Assembly: GCF_037201805.1 (NCBI RefSeq)
Contig: NZ_CP147404.1
Location: 658,501 to 722,500, forward strand
From: Bacillus sp. FJAT-52991
Lineage (GTDB): Bacteria; Bacillota; Bacilli; Bacillales; Domibacillaceae
Length of the DNA stretch: 64,000 nt
Direction: 5' to 3'
Positions 17,819 through 25,209 of the stretch are shown here, in pieces (positions within the stretch are counted from its first letter, which is position 1; the number at the start of each line of letters is the position of its first letter). A program made the translations under genes and the position numbers. The notes beneath the pieces were generated by a model. The model had not been told where the DNA came from. It made no database searches and saw only the letters and a list, made by a program, of their open reading frames with translations.

Positions 17819-19465
17819 ATGACAGAAGAATTAAACCGTCGAAAGTTTTTAACTTATGTAGGAACTGGGGTAACTGCTTTGACAGTTGCTTCTACCGGCT
17901 TAGGCGTTTTCGCTCCAAAAGTTCAAGCCGAAGGGACCAATGCGGCGTCTCATCTATTCGGTATTAAAAAGAAAGTATCTGGTTTAAGTTTCACGCCAAT
18001 CAAACCGACAGATAAAGATGAATTAGTGTTGCCACGCGGTTATAAATATGATGTTGTGGCAGCCTATGGAGATGTCATCAATCAAAAAGGGGACACTTTC
18101 GGCTACAACAATGACTTTACTATGTTTTTCCCGATCAATGGTTCAGATGAAAGAGGGCTATTATGGGTGAATCATGAGTATACAAGCGATCTATGGGTAA
18201 CAGGTCCGAAAAACAAAGACGGAAAATATTCAAAAGATCAAATTCAAAAGCTTCTATATAACCAAGGCGGATCAATTATTGAAGTATATCGTGATGAAGA
18301 AGGCGTGTGGAAAATGGACACAGCTTCTCAGTATGCGCGCCGTATTTCTGGTCTTACTCCTTTTCAATTGACAGGCCCCGCTAAAAAAGCAGACGTTGTA
18401 GGAAAAGTGGATGTGGTTCAAGGAACATTTGCTAACTGTTCAGGTGGGAAAACTCTTTGGAACACGGTTTTATCTGCTGAAGAAAACTATGAATCTACTT
18501 CGATGGATGCAAACTTAAATGAAACTCATTATGGATGGATTGTAGAAGTAGATCCTTACAATGAAAGTTTTGCTCCGCGCAAGCATACGGCTTTAGGTCG
18601 CTTCCATCATGAAAATGCAGCCATGGGATTAACAAAGGATGGCCGAATCGTTGTTTACATGGGCGATGATAAAACGGATGCGTGTGTGTATAAATTCATT
18701 AGTAAAGGGAAGTATGTGAAATCTCGTAAACAAGCAAACTCTGCTTTATTAGAAGATGGCACGCTTTATGCGGCTGATATGAAAAACGGAAAGTGGGTTG
18801 CTTTGACTGTTGATGCAGTAAAAGCAGCAGCGAAAGGAAATAAAGATATTCTTGGGAAATTTAAGACACAAGCAGATGTTCTTGTTTATGCACATGATGC
18901 GGCTGTATTATTAGGAGCTACTCCAACAGATCGTCCAGAAGATGTGGAAATTAGTCCGTTTGATCGCACAGTATTTATCGCTCACACGAATAACTCCAAA
19001 CACGGGAATATTCATGGGCATATCACGAGATTTATTGAGGATAATGATGATTTAGGTTCTTTAACATTTGATTTTGAAATCTTCGCTTGCGGCGGACGCC
19101 AAAGTGGATTTAGTGCACCAGATAACTTAACATTCGATAGCTCAGGAAATTTATGGACAGTGACCGACATTTCTTCAAGCTCTGTCAATAAAGGGGTATT
19201 TACTACTTTCAAGAATAATGGGATATTCGTTATTCCGACTATGGGTGATAAGCAAGGTGATGCATTCCAATTTGCTTCTGCTCCAGTTGAAGCTGAATTA
19301 ACAGGTCCATGTTTCACTGATGATGAAAAGACGCTATTTTTAGCTGTTCAGCATCCAGGTGAAGAAACGAAAGATATTAAAAAGCCAACAAGTATGTGGC
19401 CACATCGCAAAGGTGATAATCAGCCGCGTCCATCGGTTGTAGCTATTTCATCTTATAAGTACTAG
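17819..19465 (+). CDS. phoX: PhoX-family Tat-exported alkaline phosphatase
   Basis: The 548-residue protein starts with a twin-arginine signal (NRRKFLTYVG, hydrophobic stretch to about residue 30, likely cleavage after VQA). The mature part is a PhoX/DUF839 domain with LLWVNHEYT, NCSGGKTLWNTVLSAEENYE, GRFHHENAAM and VYMGDDKTDACVYKF, which in this family bind the Fe/Ca cofactor and phosphoester. It releases phosphate from phosphomonoesters outside the cell. It leads directly into tatA and tatC, so the substrate and its exporter are encoded together, as with phoD-tatAd-tatCd in B. subtilis. PhoP-like repeats lie upstream. Confidence 0.92.
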   Translation: MTEELNRRKFLTYVGTGVTALTVASTGLGVFAPKVQAEGTNAASHLFGIKKKVSGLSFTPIKPTDKDELVLPRGYKYDVVAAYGDVINQKGDTFGYNNDFTMFFPINGSDERGLLWVNHEYTSDLWVTGPKNKDGKYSKDQIQKLLYNQGGSIIEVYRDEEGVWKMDTASQYARRISGLTPFQLTGPAKKADVVGKVDVVQGTFANCSGGKTLWNTVLSAEENYESTSMDANLNETHYGWIVEVDPYNESFAPRKHTALGRFHHENAAMGLTKDGRIVVYMGDDKTDACVYKFISKGKYVKSRKQANSALLEDGTLYAADMKNGKWVALTVDAVKAAAKGNKDILGKFKTQADVLVYAHDAAVLLGATPTDRPEDVEISPFDRTVFIAHTNNSKHGNIHGHITRFIEDNDDLGSLTFDFEIFACGGRQSGFSAPDNLTFDSSGNLWTVTDISSSSVNKGVFTTFKNNGIFVIPTMGDKQGDAFQFASAPVEAELTGPCFTDDEKTLFLAVQHPGEETKDIKKPTSMWPHRKGDNQPRPSVVAISSYKY

Positions 19466-19477
19466 GAGGAAAACTAA

Positions 19478-19678
19478 ATGTTACAAAATATTGGTATACC
19501 GGGGCTGATCTTAGTTCTAGTCATTGCTTTAATCATCTTTGGTCCTTCAAAGCTACCAGAAATCGGTCGTGCTTTTGGGTCTACTTTAAAAGAGTTTAAG
19601 AAATCGACCCGTGAGCTAGTGTCTGATGATGCGGATGAGGAAACGATTGCTAAGAAAGAGAAGAAAAGCCTCACATAA
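19478..19678 (+). CDS. tatA: TatA, twin-arginine translocase pore subunit
   Basis: The 66-residue protein has one membrane helix ([20 protein letters not shown], about 6-25) with the [14 protein letters not shown] hinge, an amphipathic helix, and a charged tail. It starts 12 bp after phoX with an AGGAGG site. In Firmicutes TatA also fulfils the TatB role. A hairpin after the gene separates it from tatC. Confidence 0.95.
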   Translation: MLQNIGIPGLILVLVIALIIFGPSKLPEIGRAFGSTLKEFKKSTRELVSDDADEETIAKKEKKSLT

Positions 19679-19689
19679 TCAGAGGATGG

Positions 19690-19738
19690 AAAAGGCTGTA
19701 TTCAAAAAATGTGTACACATTCTTTGAACAGCCTTTTC
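19690..19738 (+). terminator. Terminator-like hairpin between tatA and tatC
   Basis: AAAAGGCTGT pairs with ACAGCCTTTT and the stem continues inward to a GTGTACAC centre with two mismatches, ending in TTTTC. The T-run is short, so read-through to tatC is likely. Confidence 0.7.
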
Positions 19739-19776
19739 ATGATTTATACGCTTGAATAAATGGAGTGATGGATGAG

Positions 19777-20523
19777 ATGGAAGATCGAAATATGAAGGCT
19801 ATGGAGCATTTTGAAGAGCTGAGAAAAAGGATCATTATTACATTAGTTGCATTTATGCTATTTTTGTTATTGTCTTTTATATTTGTGCAAGATATTTATC
19901 ATTTTATGGTGAAGGATTTGCCTTTTAAGCTGGCTCTTTTAGGGCCAAGTGATATCATTGTTGTCTACTTGATGATTGCTACGGTAGTGGCGATTGCTGG
20001 CACGATCCCTGTAGCTGCTCATCAGCTTTGGCTATTTATTAGACCGGCACTCACAGACAAGGAAAGAAAAGTGACGGCAAGGTATATCCCAGCTATATTT
20101 CTACTATTTATCGGTGGGATCTGCTTTAGCTATTTTGTTCTTTTCCCCATTGTTTTGTCATTTTTAATGTCGTTATCTAGCGAGATGTTTACTACATTCT
20201 TTACAACGGAAAAATACTTTAAGTTCGTTCTACATATGACCTTGCCTTTTGGTTTCTTATTTGAGTTACCAGTTGTGATGATGTTTTTAACCAGTTTAGG
20301 TATATTAAATCCTTATCAATTACATAAAATGAGAAAGTATGCCTATTTCGCTTTAATTGTCACATCCGTGTTAATCACCCCACCAGACTTTTTATCAGAT
20401 GTACTCGTCATCATTCCATTAATCTTGCTTTATGAAGTGAGTGTCAACTTATCGAAAATTGTGTATAAACGAAAAGCAGCTAAAGTTTTGCAAGAAGAGA
20501 CGGATTTAAATGCGATTAATTAA
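19777..20523 (+). CDS. tatC: TatC, twin-arginine translocase receptor subunit
   Basis: The protein is about 248 residues with six membrane helices and the conserved N-terminal segment MEHFEELRKRI that recognises the twin-arginine signal. Start choice is not clear-cut: ATG 19777 is 11 bp after GGAG, ATG 19768 is too close, and ATG 19792 has GGAAGA at 7 bp. With TatA it exports folded proteins, here presumably PhoX. It is the last gene of the phoX-tatA-tatC unit, followed by a strong terminator. Confidence 0.94.
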   Translation: MEDRNMKAMEHFEELRKRIIITLVAFMLFLLLSFIFVQDIYHFMVKDLPFKLALLGPSDIIVVYLMIATVVAIAGTIPVAAHQLWLFIRPALTDKERKVTARYIPAIFLLFIGGICFSYFVLFPIVLSFLMSLSSEMFTTFFTTEKYFKFVLHMTLPFGFLFELPVVMMFLTSLGILNPYQLHKMRKYAYFALIVTSVLITPPDFLSDVLVIIPLILLYEVSVNLSKIVYKRKAAKVLQEETDLNAIN

Positions 20524-20544
20524 ATAGGTGGAGTGCTGAAACGA

Positions 20545-20587
20545 CAACGAAGGCTACCAAATTTTTATTTTTGGTAGCCTTCGTTTT
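20545..20587 (+). terminator. Terminator after tatC
   Basis: CGAAGGCTACCAAA pairs with TTTGGTAGCCTTCG around an AT-rich loop, then TTTT. Confidence 0.9.
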
Positions 20588-20727
20588 ATCCCGCATTAAC
20601 GGGCTGTAAGACCCCCACCTCAACATGGCAGAGGAGCGCAGTATCAACAGCCCGTTAACGCCCGATCCGTTCAACTAACAATCAGTGGGGGATGAAGAAC
20701 CCCCCACTAATTGAAGTTTCACTTTAT
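20588..20727 (+). repeat. Dispersed palindromic element, short form (copies at 45484-45712 and 50933-50958)
   Basis: The element begins ATCCCGCATTAACGGGC and contains inward-facing AACGGGCTGT and ACAGCCCGTT, so it can fold on itself. It ends CCCCACTAATTGAAGTTTC. The same ends enclose a longer, inverted copy at 45.5 kb, and a left-end fragment lies at 50.9 kb. It fills the gap between tatC and glnS and encodes nothing visible. Confidence 0.75.
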
Positions 20728-22388
20728 TATTTCAGTTTAAATGAGCTTTTTAAAGAAACGATGCGGTTAAAGACCGGCTTTTCTTCGGTCGTATGTTTCG
20801 GATCGACATTAAAATAGCCATGTCTGAAAAATTGAAACTTATCTTGTGCCTTCACATCTTTCATGTTTGGCTCAATGAAGCCGTCGACGATTTCAAGTGA
20901 GTTTTTATTCACGTAATCTAAGAACGTCTTGCCTTCTGTTTCTTCTTCCTCTTCTTCCGTGTCTAAAATCAATGGCTCATATAGGCGGAATTCTGCAGGA
21001 ATCGCATGAGTCGCATCTACCCAGTGCAACGTTCCTTTCACTTTACGGCCAGTAAAACCTGAGCCGCTCTTCGTTTCTTGGTCGTATGTGCAACGAAGTT
21101 CAATCACTTCGCCGTTTTCATCTTTAATCACTTCTTCACATTTAATGAAGTACGCATGCTTTAAGCGAACTTCATTGCCAGGGAAGAGGCGGAAGTATTT
21201 CTTCGGCGGGTTTTCCATGAAATCTTCTTGCTCTACATAAATTTCGCGAGAGAAAGGAATTTTTCGTGTACCCATTTCCGGGTTCTCTGGGTTGATTTCA
21301 GCATCCAGCCACTCAACTTCTCCTTCAGGATAGTTCGTGATGACCACTTTTAATGGCTTCAACACACCCATTGTTCGTGGTGCTTTCATCTTTAAGTCTT
21401 CACGCGCAAAATGCTCAAGCATCGCCGAATCCACAACGCCAGAACCTTTAGACACCCCGATTTCGCCGATGAAATCACGAATCGCTTCTGGCGTATAGCC
21501 TTTTCTTCTTAAACCAGAAATCGTTGGTAGGCGTGGGTCATCCCAACCATCAACAAATCCTTCATCAACGAGTTGCTTTAATTTCCGTTTACTCATTACC
21601 GTGTTGGAAATATTTAAACGTCCAAATTCAATTTGTTGCGGCTGATGCTCCATTTCACATTCTCTCACTACCCATTCGTAGAGCGGACGATGGTCTTCAA
21701 ACTCTGTTGTACAAAGAGAATGAGTAATGCCTTCAATCGCATCTTCAAGTGGATGAGCGAAGTCATACATCGGATAGATGCACCATTTGTCGCCAGTGTT
21801 ATGATGACTTGCATGAGATACGCGGTATAAAGCTGGGTCGCGTAAATTCAAATTTGGAGACGCCATATCAATTTTGGCACGTAACACTTTTGAGCCGTTT
21901 TCAAATTCGCCCTTACGCATTTTCTCAAATAAGTCTAGATTTTCTTCAATTGAACGGTTGCGATACGGACTTTCTTTTCCAGGCTCCGTTAATGTCCCGC
22001 GATATTCGCGCATTTCTTCCGCTGTTAAATCGTCTACATACGCTTTGCCTTTTTTAATTAATAGGACCGCTCTGTTGTACATCTCTTCAAAGTAGTCAGA
22101 CGCATAACGCAAATCATCCCACTCATAACCGAGCCACTCGACATCCTCCTTAATGGAGTCGACATACTCTTGATCTTCCTTCAAAGGGTTCGTATCATCA
22201 AAACGCAAATTCGTTTTTCCATTAAAATCATCCGCTAACCCAAAATTGATCACGATGGACTTCGCATGACCGATATGAAGATACCCATTAGGTTCAGGTG
22301 GAAAACGAGTAATCACATGATCCCGCTTACCTGACTCTAAATCTTCCGTAATAATCGTTCTGATAAAATTTGATGAATGTTGTTCCAA
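20727..22388 (-). CDS. glnS: Glutaminyl-tRNA synthetase
   Basis: This 553-residue class I synthetase has the HIGH motif as [13 protein letters not shown] near residue 33 and the KMSKS equivalent as VMSKRKL near residue 265, and then [17 protein letters not shown], all very close to the bacterial GlnRS pattern. Two C-terminal anticodon-binding beta-barrel domains follow. It charges tRNA-Gln directly with glutamine. B. subtilis lacks GlnRS and relies on GatCAB amidation, so its presence suggests acquisition by transfer. The start is probably the TTG at 22388: no other start codon lies before the conserved SNFIRTI segment, although the GGAG site is very close. The gene is monocistronic. Confidence 0.95.
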   Translation of the reverse strand: MEQHSSNFIRTIITEDLESGKRDHVITRFPPEPNGYLHIGHAKSIVINFGLADDFNGKTNLRFDDTNPLKEDQEYVDSIKEDVEWLGYEWDDLRYASDYFEEMYNRAVLLIKKGKAYVDDLTAEEMREYRGTLTEPGKESPYRNRSIEENLDLFEKMRKGEFENGSKVLRAKIDMASPNLNLRDPALYRVSHASHHNTGDKWCIYPMYDFAHPLEDAIEGITHSLCTTEFEDHRPLYEWVVRECEMEHQPQQIEFGRLNISNTVMSKRKLKQLVDEGFVDGWDDPRLPTISGLRRKGYTPEAIRDFIGEIGVSKGSGVVDSAMLEHFAREDLKMKAPRTMGVLKPLKVVITNYPEGEVEWLDAEINPENPEMGTRKIPFSREIYVEQEDFMENPPKKYFRLFPGNEVRLKHAYFIKCEEVIKDENGEVIELRCTYDQETKSGSGFTGRKVKGTLHWVDATHAIPAEFRLYEPLILDTEEEEEETEGKTFLDYVNKNSLEIVDGFIEPNMKDVKAQDKFQFFRHGYFNVDPKHTTEEKPVFNRIVSLKSSFKLK

Positions 22389-22465
22389 ACTCCTACCAGC
22401 CTTTCTATGTATGCTATAGTTACTCCTATTATAGAGAAATAAGGAACAGAAATAAAGCTGTAAAA

Positions 22466-22588
22466 GTCGAAGAAACGGCCGCGAAGGTTCAAGAAAAACA
22501 GTAAAAGTCGAAGAAGCGGCCGCAAAGGTTCAAGAAAAGCGGTAAAAGTCGAAGAAGCGATCGCGAAGGTTCAAGAAAAATCCAAAAA
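22466..22588 (+). repeat. 41-bp tandem repeat array A, three units
   Basis: Units start at 22466, 22507 and 22548, each exactly 41 bp and made of a 21-bp half (GTCGAAGAA...) and a 20-bp half (GTTCAAGAA...). A decayed half unit may precede at about 22446. The array lies between the divergent glnS and recQ genes. It shares period and half-unit motif with arrays at 48.1 and 63.5 kb. Confidence 0.9.
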
Positions 22589-22661
22589 TCTCCCTCAGTT
22601 CCAACCTCTCGTAGCGATGCCCTCATGTTATAATAATGAAAAAATCAAAGGAAGTGACATA

Positions 22662-24782
22662 ATGCTTCAACAAGCCCAACAATTGTTGCAATCTCATTTT
22701 GGCTATTCCGCATTCCGCAAAGGGCAGGAGCGGGCAATAGAGCATGTTCTTGCGGGCAGGAATACCATTTGTGTGATGCCGACGGGGGGCGGGAAGTCGA
22801 TTTGTTATCAAATTCCGGCACTTGTTCTTCAAGGGACGACCATTGTGATTTCTCCGCTGATCTCGTTGATGAAGGACCAAGTAGATACATTATTAGAGGT
22901 GGGCATTCCGGCTGCCTATATTAATAGTTCGCTCAGCCCGAAAGAAGTTCGTGAGACGATGACGGCGGCAAAACATGGAGAATATAAATTATTATACATA
23001 GCACCAGAGAGGTTAGAATCTTTTTCTTTTATTGAAGAGCTGAGAGAAATCACAATTCCGCTCGTGGCGGTGGATGAAGCCCATTGTATTTCGCAATGGG
23101 GGCATGATTTTCGACCGAGTTATCGGCAAATTCAACGGCTAGCGGATATGCTTGTCAGAAGGCCGATTGTGTTGGCACTGACGGCGACGGCTACTCCGCA
23201 AGTTCGTGATGATATTTGCCGCTTGCTTTCTATTGATGATAGCCATACAGTCATGACGGGATTTGAGCGGGAAAATCTTTCTTTTTCCGTGATTCAAGGG
23301 CAGGATCGCCAGTTGTTTTTAAAAGATTATATTAAAAAGAATGAAAAAGAAGCTGGGATCATTTATGCCGCTACGAGAAAAACCGTGGATCAGCTATTTG
23401 AACAACTAAAAAAAAGTAATGTTGCGGTTACTCGTTATCATGCGGGCATGAGTGACGTGGAACGAATGAGTGAGCAGGATCGCTTTTTAACGGATCAGGC
23501 ATCTGTAATGGTGGCGACCAATGCATTCGGAATGGGGATAGATAAGTCCAATATTCGATACGTCCTTCATTTTCAATTGCCGAAAAATATGGAAAGCTAT
23601 TATCAAGAGGCTGGGCGCGCAGGACGAGATGGGTTGCCGAGTGAGTGTATTTTGCTTTACTCCTCACAAGATGTACAGACACAGCGCTTTTTAATCGATC
23701 AGTCGCAAGAGCGAGAACGGATACCGAAAGAGCTTGAGAAACTGCAGCTAATGGTGGATTACTGTCATACGGAAAGCTGTTTGCAAAGTTTTATCGTGAA
23801 ATATTTCGGGGAAACGTCTTCGGAGCCATGCGGTCGCTGTGGAAATTGTATCGATTCAAGAAGCAGTGTTGATGTTACGAAAGAAGCCCAAATGGTGCTG
23901 TCGTGTGTCATTCGCATGGGCCAGCGCTTTGGCAAAGCGATGACAGCGCAAGTGTTAACCGGTTCGAGAAATAAAAAATTGCTTGAACTTGGCTTTGAGC
24001 AATTGTCGACGTATGGTATTTTGAAACGGCAAAGTGCCAAAGAGGTTAGTCACTTTATCGAGTTTTTAATTTCTAAAGAGCTGCTCGGTGTCGAGCATGG
24101 AACGTACCCGACGATTTTTGTGACGAGTAGCGGCAAGGATGTCTTGCTTGGTCAACAATCGGTTCAGCGAAAAGAAGTGGTGCAAACGAAGCAAATTTCT
24201 AAAGATGATCCGTTGTTTGAACAATTACGAAGTTTACGGAAACAGCTGGCTCAAGAAGCGGGAGTGCCACCTTTTGTTATCTTTTCAGATTCGACTTTAC
24301 AAGATATGTGCACAAGGCTTCCACAATCGGATGAAGAGTTTCTAACGGTGAGTGGAGTCGGAAGCAGTAAGCTTGAAAAATATGGGGAGGCTTTTCTGCA
24401 GTTGATTATCCAGTTTGTCAAGGAGCATCCTGAAAGAGAGAAAGTAAGTACCATCACGGTTCCTTCCGCACCGAAGAAAAAGTCAGTGAGCGGTTCGCAT
24501 TTAGAAACATTGGCTTTGCATCAAGAGCAGTTAACAGTTGAAGAAATCGCGGAAAAGCGTGACCTCTCTATCCTTACGATTGAAAATCATCTAGCCCAGT
24601 GCATAGAAGAAGGGTTAGATGTCCATTTGTCTTCGCTCATTCCTGCTACTCACCATTCGTTGCTTGAACAAGCTGTAGAGAAGGTTGGAGTGGATAAACT
24701 AAAGCCGATTAAAGAACAGCTTCCGGAAGAAGTGACGTATGGAATGATTAAATTTTTTCTAGCGACGAAAAGAAATGGTTGA
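22662..24782 (+). CDS. recQ: RecQ-family ATP-dependent DNA helicase
   Basis: Starting at ATG 22662 (AAAGGAAG site) the protein has 706 residues. Helicase motifs include Walker A MPTGGGKS near residues 39-46, DEAH in AVDEAHCISQWGHDF near 130, and the motif VI segment QEAGRAGRDG near 320. The zinc-binding RQC region follows with four cysteines (CLQSF...CGRCGNC, about 375-405), then an HRDC domain (about 515-590). A C-terminal helix-turn-helix region (about 620-700, LTVEEIAEKRDLS) makes it longer than B. subtilis YocI. It unwinds recombination intermediates and stalled forks. The downstream promoter for a small RNA overlaps its last codons. Confidence 0.95.
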   Translation: MLQQAQQLLQSHFGYSAFRKGQERAIEHVLAGRNTICVMPTGGGKSICYQIPALVLQGTTIVISPLISLMKDQVDTLLEVGIPAAYINSSLSPKEVRETMTAAKHGEYKLLYIAPERLESFSFIEELREITIPLVAVDEAHCISQWGHDFRPSYRQIQRLADMLVRRPIVLALTATATPQVRDDICRLLSIDDSHTVMTGFERENLSFSVIQGQDRQLFLKDYIKKNEKEAGIIYAATRKTVDQLFEQLKKSNVAVTRYHAGMSDVERMSEQDRFLTDQASVMVATNAFGMGIDKSNIRYVLHFQLPKNMESYYQEAGRAGRDGLPSECILLYSSQDVQTQRFLIDQSQERERIPKELEKLQLMVDYCHTESCLQSFIVKYFGETSSEPCGRCGNCIDSRSSVDVTKEAQMVLSCVIRMGQRFGKAMTAQVLTGSRNKKLLELGFEQLSTYGILKRQSAKEVSHFIEFLISKELLGVEHGTYPTIFVTSSGKDVLLGQQSVQRKEVVQTKQISKDDPLFEQLRSLRKQLAQEAGVPPFVIFSDSTLQDMCTRLPQSDEEFLTVSGVGSSKLEKYGEAFLQLIIQFVKEHPEREKVSTITVPSAPKKKSVSGSHLETLALHQEQLTVEEIAEKRDLSILTIENHLAQCIEEGLDVHLSSLIPATHHSLLEQAVEKVGVDKLKPIKEQLPEEVTYGMIKFFLATKRNG

Positions 24783-24807
24783 CGGATATGGTGAATGATG
24801 ATATAAT
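24779..24807 (+). promoter_or_regulatory. Strong sigma-A promoter for the recQ-downstream RNA
   Basis: TTGACG at 24779-24784, exactly 17 bp, then a perfect TATAAT at 24802-24807. The -35 overlaps the recQ stop codon. No gene starts for 400 bp, but a highly structured region and a terminator follow, pointing to an RNA product. Confidence 0.85.
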
Positions 24808-24813
24808 TTTACA

Positions 24814-25045
24814 CTCAGTTAGAAAGTAACTTAAAACGTTTTATATAGATACTGGCATTCTGCTATGTTTTTGACGTAAGACTTATTCACACTGGAGCGG
24901 CTTCGGAGCCGCAAGGACTTAAGAGAAGGCAGGGCTTAGGTCGTTTAGGTTCATCATAAACGACGATGTGGAACAAAACCGCGGCGGTTTCATTCCAAGC
25001 AAGATAGGAAGAACACAACTCATTGAAAAGCGTTTGAGTTACGAA
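24814..25045 (+). ncRNA. Structured small RNA downstream of recQ, candidate 6S-2 (BsrB-type) RNA
   Basis: The RNA would start near 24814. A long closing stem pairs 24826-24842 with 25026-25042 (GTAACTTAAAA with the GTTTGAGTTAC side), and a second stem pairs 24858-24866 with 25004-25013. Inside are three local hairpins: GCGGCT-TCGG-AGCCGC (24897-24912), GTCGTTTA/TAAACGAC (about 24940-24964) and TGGAA/TTCCA enclosing AAACCG/CGGTTT. In B. subtilis the 6S-2 RNA gene bsrB lies just after recQ (yocI), and the roughly 230-nt size and closed-rod ends fit. The three internal hairpins are not the classic 6S bubble, so the family is uncertain. Confidence 0.55.
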
Positions 25046-25078
25046 TATATGCATATAAGAACGAGATCATCTCGTAAA

Positions 25079-25125
25079 AGGGCTTGTCTCCTACGAAAAC
25101 TTATGTAGGGGACAAGCCCTTTTTA
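25079..25125 (+). terminator. Terminator of the recQ-downstream RNA region
   Basis: GGGCTTGTC then CTAC pair with GTAG then GACAAGCCC, followed by T5. A smaller hairpin ACGAGA/TCTCGT precedes it at 25061-25075. Confidence 0.9.
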
Positions 25126-25209
25126 TTTGGAGTTCGCCTATACAGAAGAAGGAGAGATTTGGTAATATGAAGTTAAAACGATCTCATGATTAGAAGCCTA
25201 GGTGAAAAA

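Noticed and set aside
24814-25045. T-box or other metabolite riboswitch for the downstream kinase gene
   Set aside because: No T-box AGGGTGG core or known aptamer signature was found, and a terminator with its own upstream promoter suits a stand-alone RNA better.
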